Positions 52,387-61,962 of a stretch of 64,000 bases of DNA are shown one piece after another. Every line of letters begins with the position of its first letter. The stretch's first letter is position 1. A model generated the notes under the pieces. That model did not search any database. It worked only from the letters and a program-made list of their open reading frames with translations, and had not been told where the DNA came from. The DNA is taken from contig CAVWJW010000008.1 in the NCBI GenBank assembly GCA_963755335.1, positions 1,426,001-1,490,000 on the forward strand, written 5' to 3'. The position numbers and the translations under genes were made by a program. Source of the stretch: UBA10649 sp963755335. Its GTDB lineage: Bacteria; Actinomycetota; Actinomycetes; S36-B12.

Positions 52387-52402
52387 GGATGAAGCGTGGT
52401 GA

Positions 52403-52786
52403 CTAGGCCAGTGCCTTCGCCTTGAGGGCGTTGAACTCGTCCTGGCTGATCGTGCCGGCGTCGAGCAGGGCCTTGGCCGAGGCGATCTGGTCCGAGGGCG
52501 ACACGCTGCCAACGGCGGACTGGATGTAGGCCTTCTGGGCCTCCTGCTGCGCCTTCATGGAAGCCATCTTGCGCTCCTGCATGCTCTTGCCACGGGCGAT
52601 CAGGTACACCAGCGTGGTGATCGGCGGGAAGATGATCAGGAAGATGATCCAGATCGCCTTCGGGAAGCCGCCCATCGTGTGGTCGCTGAACAGGTCCATG
52701 ATGACCATGAACCAGATAAAGATGAACATGATGATGATCCAGATCCACAGGAGCTGGATGATGAAGGTGCCGAAGTCCGAAGCCAT
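52403..52786 (-). CDS. SHOCT-domain membrane protein
   Basis: A 127-residue protein with two N-terminal hydrophobic helices ('WIWIIIMFIFIWFMVIMDL' and 'AIWIIFLIIFPPITTLVYL', a PLDc_N-like arrangement), a charged coiled segment and a C-terminal SHOCT helix ('QIASAKALLDAGTISQDEFN'). SHOCT is a short oligomerisation motif. Role unknown. GAGGAG lies eight bases before the ATG, and a TAATCT at 52827-52822 may be its -10. Confidence 0.88.
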   Translation of the reverse strand: MASDFGTFIIQLLWIWIIIMFIFIWFMVIMDLFSDHTMGGFPKAIWIIFLIIFPPITTLVYLIARGKSMQERKMASMKAQQEAQKAYIQSAVGSVSPSDQIASAKALLDAGTISQDEFNALKAKALA

Positions 52787-52819
52787 GCGTAAAACTCCTC
52801 GATAGTTGGTGCGGTGGGG

Positions 52820-53257
52820 TCAGATTAGCGGATCGGCCGGAGGAAAGACCTCGGCCGGGTACCCGCGCGCCGTAAGCGCTTCCACGACGGACAGATCGTC
52901 GTCCACGATGGCCGCCACCGCGTCGACGGCTGCCAGTGCCTCGACGAGTTCCAGCTTGGCCACGGCGGCGCGTCGGCGGTCGTCGTCCGGACGCAGCACC
53001 AAGCGGTGGGAGCCCATCCCGTTGCGGTCGAGCCAGGCCTGCGTGTCGGCTCGAGTCCGCTCGGGCCGGCCCGACACCAGGACGATCTCGTGCTCGCGCG
53101 CCGCCGCCAGGAGGCGGTTGCGGCCGGCCTCGATGACGGCGTCCTGGCCCACGGCCGCGAAGAACGCGTCCCAGTCCTTGGGCCGCTGCACCACGAAGTG
53201 CTCGCGGTGCGTCGCGTCCGCGAGCACTCCGTCGATGTCAAAGACCACGATCGTCAT
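52820..53257 (-). CDS. HAD-family phosphatase domain protein (polynucleotide kinase-phosphatase-like)
   Basis: A 145-residue minimal HAD protein: nucleophile motif 'VVFDIDGVLAD' at residues 4-14, motif II in 'EIVLVSGRPERTRADTQAWL' and the acidic motif IV in 'AIVDDDLSVV'. It resembles the 3'-phosphatase part of polynucleotide kinases and phage-type phosphatases. The start overlaps the gcvP stop (ATGA), so it is made from the glycine-riboswitch transcript. A link to glycine metabolism is not evident. Confidence 0.8.
   Translation of the reverse strand: MTIVVFDIDGVLADATHREHFVVQRPKDWDAFFAAVGQDAVIEAGRNRLLAAAREHEIVLVSGRPERTRADTQAWLDRNGMGSHRLVLRPDDDRRRAAVAKLELVEALAAVDAVAAIVDDDLSVVEALTARGYPAEVFPPADPLI
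52822..52827 (-). promoter_or_regulatory. Candidate -10 for the SHOCT gene
   Basis: TAATCT on the minus strand, overlapping the stop of the HAD gene upstream; about 35 bases of leader follow. Confidence 0.45.
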
Positions 53258-56128
53258 GACGTGACGAAGGCCTCGGGGGCAGGGCACGAGCAGACCAGGT
53301 TGCGGTCGCCGTACGCGCCGTCGATGCGCCGCACCGGCGGCCAGTACTTGTCCTGACGAAGGCCCTCGACCGGGAACGCCGCGAGCCGCGCCGGATAGGC
53401 GTGGGTCCACGGCCCGATGACGCAGTCGGCCGTGTGCGGGGCATTGCGCAGGGGGCTGTCGTCCAGCGGCCAGGTCCCGGCAGCGACCTCGTCGATCTCC
53501 TCTCTGATCGCGATCATCGCGTCGCAGAACCGGTCCAGCTCGTCGAGGGTCTCGCTCTCGGTGGGCTCCACCATCAACGTGCCCGACACCGGGAACGACA
53601 TCGTCGGCGCGTGGAACCCGTAGTCGATGAGCCGCTTGGCGATGTCGTCGACGCTCACGCCGGTGGCCGCGGTGATCGGACGGACGTCGAGGATGCACTC
53701 GTGCGCGACCAGGCCGCCCGCGCCGGAGTACAGCACCGGATAGTGCTCGCCCAGCCGTGCTGCGATGTAGTTGGCCGACAGGATCGCTGCCTGCGTGGCC
53801 TGGACGAGGCCGTCCGGGCCCATCATGCGGATGTACGCCCACGGGATGGGCAGGATGCCCGCGCTGCCCCACGGCGCGCCGCTGACCGGTCCCACTCCCC
53901 CGTCCTCGTGGCCGCGACCGACCGGGCCGGCCTCGGGACGAAGCGGGTGCGAGGGCAGGTAGGGCGCCAGGTGCGCCCGTACGCCGACCGGGCCCACGCC
54001 CGGTCCGCCGCCACCGTGCGGGATGCAGAACGTCTTGTGCAGGTTCAGGTGCGACACGTCCGCACCGAACCGGCCGGGCTTCGCCAGCCCGACGAGCGCG
54101 TTCAGGTTGGCGCCGTCGACGTAGACCTGGCCCCCGGCGTCATGGACCATGGCGCAGATCTCGGTCACCGTCGTCTCGAACACGCCGTGGGTGGACGGGT
54201 ACGTGATCATCAGCGCGGCGAGGTCGTCGGCGTGCGTGGCGATCTTCGTGCGCAGGTCGTCGAGGTCGACATTGCCACGGTCGTCACAGGCCACGACCAC
54301 GACGCGCATCCCCGCCATGACTGCGCTCGCGGCGTTGGTGCCGTGGGCGCTGCTCGGGATGAGGCACACAGTGCGATGCGGCTGGCCCGATGCGACGAGG
54401 AACGCCCGAATGGCGAGCAGTCCGGCGAACTCCCCCTGCGAGCCGGCATTCGGCTGAACCGACACCGCGTCGTACCCGGTGATCTCGACGAGCCACGACT
54501 CCAGCGTCCGGATGAGCTCCACGTAGCCCTGTGCCTGGTCCAGCGGAGCGAACGGATGGATGCCCGCGAACTCCGGCCAGGTGATGGGCTCCATCTCGGT
54601 CGTGGCGTTGAGCTTCATCGTGCACGAGCCGAGCGGGATCATCGCCCGGTCGAGTGCGACGTCGCGATCGCCGAGGCGGCGGATGTACCTCAGCATCGAG
54701 GTCTCGCTGCGGTGCGTGTTGAACACCGGGTGGGTGAGGAACGGCGACGTGCGCGCCAGCCCCTCGGGAATGCCGTAGGCCGTAAGGGTCACCGCCGCGT
54801 AGCGCGGCGCGGTGCCACCACCGACCATGGCGTACGCCCGCCACAGCGCCTCGATATCGGCCTCGGAGGTCACCTCGTCGGTCGTGGCCGACACGGTGTC
54901 GCCGTCGACGAGCCGGATGTTGACGCCCTCGGCGAGGGCTGCCGCCCGCATGTCCTCGCCGCGACCTTGGACCGACCAGCGGACCGTGTCGAAGATGTCC
55001 GTCGAGTACAAGGCCGCACCCATGCCGGCCAGGCCGGCCGCCAGCGTGCGGGCCCGTGCGTGCACACGGTCGGCGATCGCGGTGAGGCCGTCGGGTCCGT
55101 GGTACGCCGCGTACATGGATGAGATCACCGCGAGCAGCACCTGCGCGGTGCAGATGTTGCTCGTCGCCTTCTCGCGGCGGATGTGCTGCTCACGCGTCTG
55201 CAGGGCGAGCCGGTAGGCCGGCGCTCCGTCGGCGTCGACGCTGACGCCCACGAGTCGTCCGGGCATGCTGCGCTCGAGGCCCGCACGAACGGCCATGAAG
55301 CCCGCATGCGGGCCACCGAAGCCGAACGGGACGCCGAACCGCTGGGCTGAGCCGACGACGACGTCGGCGCCGAGCTCTCCGGGCGGGGTGAGCAGGGTCA
55401 ACGCGAGGAGATCGGCAGCGACCACCGCGATCGCACCTCGGGCATGAATCGCGTCCATGAGTGGCGCGATGTCGCGAATCCGCCCGGAGGATGCCCGGGT
55501 AGCTGACCAGGACGCCGGCCACGGCACCCTCGGGAATGCCGAGTGCGAGATCGGCCACGACGAGGTCCACCCCAAGCGGCTTCGCCCGCGTCTGGAGGAC
55601 GGCAATGGTCTGCGGGTGGGTGTCCTCGTCGACCACGAAGACGGAGGCACCCTTCGGGCCGCTGCGCAGGGCCAGGGTCATCGACTCCGCCGCGGCCGTC
55701 GGCTCGTCGAGGAGGGACGAGCCGGCGACCGGCAGCGCCGTGAGGTCCTCGACCATCGTCTGGAAGTTGAGCAGCGCCTCGAGGCGGCCCTGGGAGATCT
55801 CCGGCTGGTAGGGCGTGTACGCGGTGTACCAGGCCGGGCTCTCCAGGATGTTGCGCAGGATCACTCCGGGGGTGAAGGTGCCCGTGTAGCCCAGCCCGAT
55901 CATGCTGCGGACGACGACATTGCGGTCGGCGATGGCCCGCAGTTCGGCGATCGTCTCCGGCTCCCCTGCTGCGGTCGGCAGTCGCAGCGACTGCTGCCAG
56001 CGGATCACCTCGGGCACCACGGCCGCCGTGAAGGCATCCATGTCGTCATAGCCGAGCAGGCGCAGCATCGCGGACTGCTCGTCCGGGCGCGGACCGATGT
56101 GGCGTTGGGAGAAGGGGGTCGATGTCAT
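53254..56128 (-). CDS. gcvP: Glycine dehydrogenase (decarboxylating) GcvP (frameshift)
   Basis: P-protein of the glycine cleavage system: PLP-dependent decarboxylation of glycine with transfer of aminomethyl to lipoyl-GcvH. The start 'FSQRHIGPRPDEQSAML' is typical. The frame breaks near 55492 by one extra base between 'GVLVSYPG' and 'SGRIRDIAPLMDAIH'. The PLP Lys is in 'LNLHKTFCIPHGGGGPG' near residue 700. Repaired length about 957, normal for the single-chain form. GAGGTG precedes the ATG, and the leader carries a tandem glycine riboswitch. gcvT is not in this window; gcvH is 3 kb upstream. Confidence 0.93.
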
Positions 56129-56161
56129 GCGTCACCTCGACGGTCAGGGCATGCGGGTCAA

Positions 56162-56181
56162 GCGGTCACGGGTGTGACCGC
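56162..56181 (-). promoter_or_regulatory. Hairpin between glycine aptamer and gcvP
   Basis: A perfect eight-pair stem GCGGTCAC/GTGACCGC with loop of four. It follows the second aptamer and precedes the gcvP start by about 35 bases, the place of an expression platform. Confidence 0.55.
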
Positions 56182-56380
56182 CTCCCCCTCTGTTGCCTGC
56201 GCAAGCGCGACCTGAGAGCTTCACCACCCGCCTGCCGGCGAGCGGCTTTCACCGTCGGTAGGGACCGGAGTCCCGCTTTCCAGAGGTGCCTCTCCCGAGC
56301 GGTCCTGTTGCCTGAGAGGTTGTCGGGGAGATTGCTCCTTCGGCGCCTGGTTTGCCAGGTCTCTCCCGCCCGGGATCTAT
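56180..56380 (-). ncRNA. Tandem glycine riboswitch upstream of gcvP
   Basis: On the minus strand two glycine-aptamer copies lie in a row. The first (about 56374-56284) has GGGCGGGAGAGACC, CCGAAGGAGCAA and CCTCTCAGGCAACAGGACCG. The second (about 56275-56180) has CTCTGGAAAGCGGG, CGACGGTGAAAGCC, CTCTCAGG and GGCAACAGAGGGGGAG. This is the classic two-aptamer arrangement that turns on glycine cleavage genes when glycine is high. It controls gcvP and, through overlap, the HAD gene. Confidence 0.93.
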
Positions 56381-56429
56381 CAGCGACGCCATGCTAGCCC
56401 CTTATCGGGCGTGCGGCGCGAAGCGACGG

Positions 56430-57032
<603 letters not shown>

Positions 57033-57149
57033 TGTCGCCTCCCCTTGCTCGTGCGCCGCCCCACGGGCCCGAGCCTGTGCGCTCACACTACTGCGCCGGA
57101 CTGGAGACCCTGACGGTGCCGACGTTTCCGTCTCGCGTTGTCAAAGCCG

Positions 57150-57178
57150 ACGTTAGGAGTGCTGGTGCGACGGGTCAA
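57150..57178 (-). promoter_or_regulatory. Sigma-A-type promoter upstream of the MerR gene
   Basis: On the minus strand TTGACC (57178-57173) and TAACGT (57155-57150) are separated by 17 bases. Transcription from here would give a leader of about 110 bases to the GTG at 57032. Confidence 0.55.
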
Positions 57179-57212
57179 ACCATCGAATCGGCGTGTCGCT
57201 GACCAAAGTCTC

Positions 57213-57229
57213 AACCTCATGCTGAGGTT
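57213..57229. promoter_or_regulatory. 17-base palindrome, possible MerR-type operator
   Basis: AACCTCA-TGC-TGAGGTT, a perfect seven-base inverted repeat between the DUF151 gene and the MerR promoter. It may be the binding site of one of the two MerR regulators encoded here. Confidence 0.5.
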
Positions 57230-57259
57230 CTGGCAGGTCGGGGTGCGCCCCTGCGGGCC

Positions 57260-57733
57260 TCAGCCGAAGTCCTCCGGGGACACCTGATCGAGGAACTCAC
57301 GGAACTTCTCGACCTGGTCCTCGTCCTCGGGCTCGTCATCGTCGGGCAACTCGATCCCGGCGGCCTCCATCACTTCCTCGGCTCCGCGGATCGGTGCGTC
57401 CACGCGCAGGGCGAGCGCGATCGCATCGGAGGGCCGGGCGCTGACCTCGACGCCATTGCTGAAGACGAGCAGCGCGTAGAACACGCCGTCCTGGAGGGAG
57501 GTGATGCGCACCTCGGCGAGAGTGACGTCGAGGGCCTTGAGGATGTCGCGGAGCAGGTCATGGGTGAGGGGTCGGGGCGGCACGATGCCCTGCTGCGCAT
57601 ACGCGATCGCGGTGGCCTCGACAGCACCCACCCAGATCGGCAGGTAGCGACCGGACTCACGGTCGCGCAGCAGCACGATGGGGTTGTTGGACGGCATTTC
57701 GACACGCACGCCGACGACCTCGAGATCCTGCAC
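57260..57733 (-). CDS. DUF151/bifunctional nuclease-like protein
   Basis: A 157-residue protein of the DUF151 (bifunctional nuclease) family, Rv1829 type. The signature is 'NNPIVLLRDRESGRYLPIWV' near residue 16, then 'VPPRPLTHDLLRDIL' and 'VSARPSDAIALALRV'. The tail is acidic. Nuclease activity is shown for a plant homologue only. GTG start six bases after TAGGCT, so it can be transcribed independently of ftsR, 38 bases upstream. Confidence 0.92.
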   Translation of the reverse strand: MQDLEVVGVRVEMPSNNPIVLLRDRESGRYLPIWVGAVEATAIAYAQQGIVPPRPLTHDLLRDILKALDVTLAEVRITSLQDGVFYALLVFSNGVEVSARPSDAIALALRVDAPIRGAEEVMEAAGIELPDDDEPEDEDQVEKFREFLDQVSPEDFG

Positions 57734-57745
57734 CCGACAAGCCTA
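57734..57745 (-). promoter_or_regulatory. Leaderless-type -10 hexamer before the DUF151 gene
   Basis: TAGGCT on the minus strand (57745-57740), six bases before the GTG at 57733. Confidence 0.65.
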
Positions 57746-57771
57746 ACGCCGCAGTGCGCCGGGCGCCGCGT

Positions 57772-58494
57772 TCAGGCTCGGCCGCCGCGGATCAGCTCCG
57801 CGCGCAGCAAGGCGGCGTGCAGCTGGACGAACAGCGAGGCCAGTTCGCGGATGGTCTCCTGCTCTCGCGCGCGGCCGTCGCGATCGCGCGGCTGGGAGTA
57901 CGGCGTGGCGATCTGCTCGACAAGCCCGCTCTCGCGGTCGGTGACGACGCGGAACGAGCGGAGGTGGCGTGCCTCCACGCCGAAGGCGGACAGCCGTGAC
58001 ACCACGGAGGCGATGGCCAGGGCGTCCTCGTCGTAGTGGCCCGCGGGAGTGGCGTAGATCAGCCCGATGCCCTCGAGCTGCGCGATGAACGCATCGGTGA
58101 GGTCACTGGCATCGGCCAGCTCCTCGCGCGTCATCCGAACCCGGCCGGCCCCCGGGCGGAAGTCATCCGGGGTCATTCCCGTGCCGGCCAGCGGGGCCTT
58201 CGGGGCGTCCGGGTCCGGCAGTCCGTCGCCGATGTGATCCCTGATCACCTTCAACGGCAGGTACTGGTCGCGCTGCAGCGTGAGGACCGATCGAAGCTGC
58301 TGGACGTCGTGCTCGTTGAAGCGGCGATAGCCGGACGCCGTGCGCTCGGGCGAGACGAGGCCCTCGGACTCGAGGAACCGGATCTTGCTGATCGTGACGT
58401 CCGGGAACTCCTTCTTGAGCAGCGACAGCACCTCGCCGATGCTGATCGTGCCGCTCACGACGGGCCGCCGGGGCTCGTCAACGCCCTCGCTCAT
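57772..58494 (-). CDS. ftsR: MerR-family regulator FtsR
   Basis: Homologue of FtsR, which activates ftsZ in Corynebacterium, and of Rv1828. 240 residues. Winged helix: 'SIGEVLSLLKKEFPDVTISK' followed by 'RFLESEGLVSPERTASGYR' and 'NEHDVQQLRSVLTLQRDQYL'. The C-terminal domain has 'MTREELADASDLTDAFIAQL'. Start ATG at 58494 overlaps the stop of the FHA gene (ATGA); the longer frame to 58983 is a shadow of that gene. Confidence 0.92.
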   Translation of the reverse strand: MSEGVDEPRRPVVSGTISIGEVLSLLKKEFPDVTISKIRFLESEGLVSPERTASGYRRFNEHDVQQLRSVLTLQRDQYLPLKVIRDHIGDGLPDPDAPKAPLAGTGMTPDDFRPGAGRVRMTREELADASDLTDAFIAQLEGIGLIYATPAGHYDEDALAIASVVSRLSAFGVEARHLRSFRVVTDRESGLVEQIATPYSQPRDRDGRAREQETIRELASLFVQLHAALLRAELIRGGRA

Positions 58495-59000
58495 GACGGG
58501 GCATCGAGTCCGAGCAGGAAGACGAAGCGGAACTTCCCGATCTGGACCTCGTCGCCGCCGGCGAGGTGCTGGTCCTCGACCCGGATCCGGTTGACGTAGG
58601 TGCCGTTCAGGCTGCCGATGTCGCGAACGGTCCAGCCCTCGGCGCCGTGCCGGAACTCGGCGTGATGCCGGCTGACGGTCACGTCGTCGAGGAAGATGCC
58701 AGCCTCCGGAGCCCGGCCGACGGTGGTCACCACCGCCGCGGGATCCAGGACGAACTCGGTCCCCTCCCCCGGCCCGCGGTGCACGACGAGCAGGGCGCTG
58801 CCGGTCGGCAGCTCGAACTGCCGACCGCTGCCCACCGGGCTCATCGCGCCCGAGCCTGTGCCGGGGCCGGTGAGGATGGACGTGATGGAGCCGGTGTGCT
58901 CGAGGATGTCGAAGGCCTCGGCCGACAGCGGTGCACCGCACGCGGCGCAGAAGCGGTCCGCAGCGGCGGAGACATGTCCGCATGCCGGGCAGGTCGCCAC
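58491..59000 (-). CDS. garA: FHA-domain protein, GarA/OdhI-like
   Basis: A 169-residue regulator. The N-terminus has four Cys as two CxxC pairs ('CPACGHVS', 'FCAACGAP'), a zinc ribbon missing from mycobacterial GarA. The FHA domain contains 'TVGRAPEAGIFLDDVTVSRH' and 'DIGSLNGTYVNR', the phosphothreonine pocket. GarA inhibits 2-oxoglutarate dehydrogenase and is controlled by phosphorylation of an N-terminal Thr; here candidate Thr residues are in 'LEHTGSITSIL', which is not the TETTS motif. Lies between gcvH and ftsR. Confidence 0.88.
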   Translation of the reverse strand: MATCPACGHVSAAADRFCAACGAPLSAEAFDILEHTGSITSILTGPGTGSGAMSPVGSGRQFELPTGSALLVVHRGPGEGTEFVLDPAAVVTTVGRAPEAGIFLDDVTVSRHHAEFRHGAEGWTVRDIGSLNGTYVNRIRVEDQHLAGGDEVQIGKFRFVFLLGLDAPS

Positions 59001-59003
59001 GGA

Positions 59004-59387
59004 CTAGCCCTTCTCGACCAGGGCGCGGTAGTCGGCCGCCGTCAGCAGGCCTTCCATGGCCGCCAGATCGGCCGGCCGGACCTCGACCATCCAGCCCTTG
59101 TCGTACGGGTCGGAGTTCACGGTCTCAGGGGTGCCATCCAAGGCGTCGTTGCGGGCGACGACCTCGCCGGCCAGGGGCGCGTAGATGTCGCTCACGCTCT
59201 TGGTGGACTCGACCTCCCCGCAGGCCTCCCCCGCGCTCAGCGCGGCCCCGACCTCGGGCAGTGAGACGTAGACGATGTCGCCGAGCGAGTCCTGGGCGTA
59301 GTCGGTGATTCCGAACACGACAGTGCCGCTGCCCGTGCTGCGCACCCACTCGTGCTCGGCGGTGTAGCGCAACTCCTCTGGGTACAT
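59004..59387 (-). CDS. gcvH: Glycine cleavage system H protein GcvH
   Basis: Lipoyl carrier that shuttles the aminomethyl group between P- and T-proteins. 127 residues; the lipoyl-Lys is in 'CGEVESTKSVSDIYAP' near residue 63. AGGAGG precedes the ATG and TACAGT at 59420-59415 may be the -10. No glycine riboswitch is visible here, in contrast to gcvP. Confidence 0.96.
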   Translation of the reverse strand: MYPEELRYTAEHEWVRSTGSGTVVFGITDYAQDSLGDIVYVSLPEVGAALSAGEACGEVESTKSVSDIYAPLAGEVVARNDALDGTPETVNSDPYDKGWMVEVRPADLAAMEGLLTAADYRALVEKG

Positions 59388-59456
59388 TCGTCCTCCTAGT
59401 CTGCTGTGCTGGGAACTGTAACCGAGATGGTCATGGACTGAGCGCTTGTGGTCCGA

Positions 59457-61949
59457 TCACGACGCTCCCTCGACGGCAGCCTGCCAACGGTCGAGCAGGC
59501 CGGACGCCGCCTTGGCATCGCTGGCCTCGGCGTAGAGGGTGAAGCTCGCCTGGTCGTCCTCGGGCAGCACGAGGCACCAGCTCCCGCCGTCCTCCATCAC
59601 GCGGATGCCGTCGAGGGTGTCGATGCGGTTCTCGTCGGCCATCTGCCGGACACTGCGCATCGCCGCGCCGCGGCGATGCCAGGCGACCGGCACCCGACGC
59701 GACAGGACGGTGGTCGCGGGAATGCGGGCGTTGAGCTGGCTCAGCGTGAGCTCGGTGTCGGCCATCAGGGCGAGCAGCATCATCAGCGACGACACCGCGT
59801 CAGGTCCGGGCCCGACGGCCGGGAGCACGAATCGACCGCGGCCGTCACCGGCGAGGATCACGTCGGACGTCTCTGCCGCGGCCGCCAGCGAGGCGGAGCC
59901 CGCGCCGATCCGTCGGATGGCGACGCCGTGGTAGGCCGCCACCTGCTCGGCGAGCCGGCTCGTGGTGACGGGGACGGCGACGCTGCCGTAGTGACGCGAT
60001 GCCGCCATGAGGTCGAGCATGATCAGCAGCATCCGGCCGTCGTCGATGACGTTGCCCAGCTCGTCGACGATGCTCAGCCGTTCGCCGGTGGGCCCGAGGC
60101 GGGCGCCGAGCCGCGCCCCGGAGGAGACGACCAGGCCGCTCAACCGGCGCAGGGCCGCCTCGCGGTGCGGTGCGGGATCAGCCGCCGCCTCCTCCTCGAG
60201 AGCGGCGCCGACGGTGAGCGCATCGATCCCCAGTCGGCCCATGATCATCGACAGCACGCCGATCGACGGCCCGCCGCCCGCGTCGATCACCAGGCGAGGG
60301 CTGGCCCGCCGGATCGCGTCCATGTTGATCTCGGCCTCGACGTCGTTGGCGTAGTCGTCGAGCACGCGATGCGGGGTGCGGATGTCGCCGATGTCGTTCG
60401 GCAGGGGCCGGCGGAACTCCTTGCGCGTGAAGATCCGCTCGATCGCCTCACGCTGCTGGCTGCTGATCTCGCCGCCCTGCGGGTTGAGGAACAGGACGTC
60501 GAGGCTGTCGGGCCGTCCCGGAGTCGTGCGCAGGATGACGCCGCCGTCGGAGTAGCGCGCAGTGTCGTTGCGGATCAGCGCAGATGTGACGGTGCGCAGG
60601 TCGCGCACATTGATGCCTGCCGCGGTGAGGGCGCCGGCGAGGGCCCTATTGAGCGCACGCGCCGCCTTGCTGTGATCACGGCCGACGCTCACCGTCGCAC
60701 CCTTCGGCAGGGTCGTCGCGAACGCCGCAGCGAGCCGCACGATCCGTTCGGGAGTCATGTCCACGTTGACGATGCCGCGAACGCCGATATCGCTGAAGAC
60801 CTGCCGCTGGGACGGCGACTCCCAGACGACTGACTCGTCGACGACCGTGCCCTCGTCGATCGTCTTGCCCGGGTAGATCAGCACGTCGGTGCCGATCACG
60901 GCACCGTCCATGATGGTGCAGTCGTCGGCGATGACGGCACCCTCGAGGATGCGGGCGCCGTGCCGGATCTCCGACGCGCGGCCGATGATCGAGCCACGGA
61001 GGTCTGCGTCGTTGCCGACGAAGACGTTGGGATGCAGGATCGAGTGGTCGACGATGGCGCGCGCGCGGATCAGGGTGTTCGTGCCGATCACGCTGTACGG
61101 GCCCACGACCACGTCAGCCTCGATCTTCGCGAACGGCCCGATGTACACCGGCGGGATGACGGTCGCCTCGGGCGAGAGCTCGGCTCCGGTGGCCACGAGC
61201 ACGCCCGGCGCCACCTCGAACGCCTCGATGGAGCTGTTCACCAGGCCGTCGAGGACGTCGCGCTGCGCCTTGGCGTAGCTGGCGAAGCTGCCGACGTCCT
61301 CCCAGTACCCCTCGGTCACCTCGCCGTAGACCGGGGCACCGCGCTTCAGCAGTTCGGGGATGACGTCGTTCGCCCAGTCCCGGGGCTCGTTGAGCGGGAT
61401 GTCCGCCAGTACCCGGGGACTGACGACATAGACACCCGTGTTGACGGTGTCGTCGGCCACCTCGCTCCAGCTCGGCTTCTCGATCATCGTCCGGACGCGA
61501 CCGTCCTCGTCGATGGTGACGACGCCGTAGTTGCGCGGGTCGCTGCGCCGTGCCAGCGCGATCGTCAGGTCCGCGTCCGTCTCGCGATGGCGGAAGAGCA
61601 GGCCGCGCAGGTCCATGTCGGTGAGGCAGTCGCCCGAGATGACGATGATGTCGTCGTCGTCGAGCCAGTTCTGCGCGTAGCGCACGCTCCCGGCAGTGCC
61701 CAGCGGGCGAGGCTCGGTCAGGAACCGCAGGTCGACGTCGGGCACCCGATCGGTGCTGAAGTACTTCAGGACGATGCTGGCCTGGTGCTGGAGGGTCACC
61801 ACCACGCGATCGACGCCATGGTCGGCAAGCAGGTGCACGACGCGGGCAAGCATGGGCTCACCGACGATGGGCAGGAGTGCCTTGGGAGTGGCGGTGGTCA
61901 GCGGACGTAGACGCGTGCCCGCGCCGCCCGCCATCACGACCGCCTGCAT
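59457..61949 (-). CDS. Mannose-1-phosphate guanylyltransferase fused to a degenerate phosphomannomutase
   Basis: An 830-residue fusion. Residues 1-230: nucleotidyltransferase with 'VVMAGGAGTRLRPLTTATPK' and the Asp of 'ISGDCLTDMDL', probably making GDP-mannose. About 240-370: left-handed beta-helix hexapeptides ('VVGPYSVIGTNTLI', 'GAVIADDCTIMDGAVIG'). From about 385: a phosphoglucomutase/phosphomannomutase-like domain. The phosphoserine hexapeptide (TASHNP type) is not visible; the matching region reads 'VILRTTPGRPDSLDV', so the mutase may be inactive. Start at the ATG with GAGGAGGGGGG. GDP-mannose would feed ppm1. Confidence 0.85.
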   Translation of the reverse strand: MQAVVMAGGAGTRLRPLTTATPKALLPIVGEPMLARVVHLLADHGVDRVVVTLQHQASIVLKYFSTDRVPDVDLRFLTEPRPLGTAGSVRYAQNWLDDDDIIVISGDCLTDMDLRGLLFRHRETDADLTIALARRSDPRNYGVVTIDEDGRVRTMIEKPSWSEVADDTVNTGVYVVSPRVLADIPLNEPRDWANDVIPELLKRGAPVYGEVTEGYWEDVGSFASYAKAQRDVLDGLVNSSIEAFEVAPGVLVATGAELSPEATVIPPVYIGPFAKIEADVVVGPYSVIGTNTLIRARAIVDHSILHPNVFVGNDADLRGSIIGRASEIRHGARILEGAVIADDCTIMDGAVIGTDVLIYPGKTIDEGTVVDESVVWESPSQRQVFSDIGVRGIVNVDMTPERIVRLAAAFATTLPKGATVSVGRDHSKAARALNRALAGALTAAGINVRDLRTVTSALIRNDTARYSDGGVILRTTPGRPDSLDVLFLNPQGGEISSQQREAIERIFTRKEFRRPLPNDIGDIRTPHRVLDDYANDVEAEINMDAIRRASPRLVIDAGGGPSIGVLSMIMGRLGIDALTVGAALEEEAAADPAPHREAALRRLSGLVVSSGARLGARLGPTGERLSIVDELGNVIDDGRMLLIMLDLMAASRHYGSVAVPVTTSRLAEQVAAYHGVAIRRIGAGSASLAAAAETSDVILAGDGRGRFVLPAVGPGPDAVSSLMMLLALMADTELTLSQLNARIPATTVLSRRVPVAWHRRGAAMRSVRQMADENRIDTLDGIRVMEDGGSWCLVLPEDDQASFTLYAEASDAKAASGLLDRWQAAVEGAS

Positions 61950-61962
61950 GCGTCCCCCCTCC

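Noticed and set aside
53401..55122. Long open frame of 573 codons opposite gcvP
   Set aside because: High-GC antisense shadow; the minus strand has the full GcvP with its PLP site.
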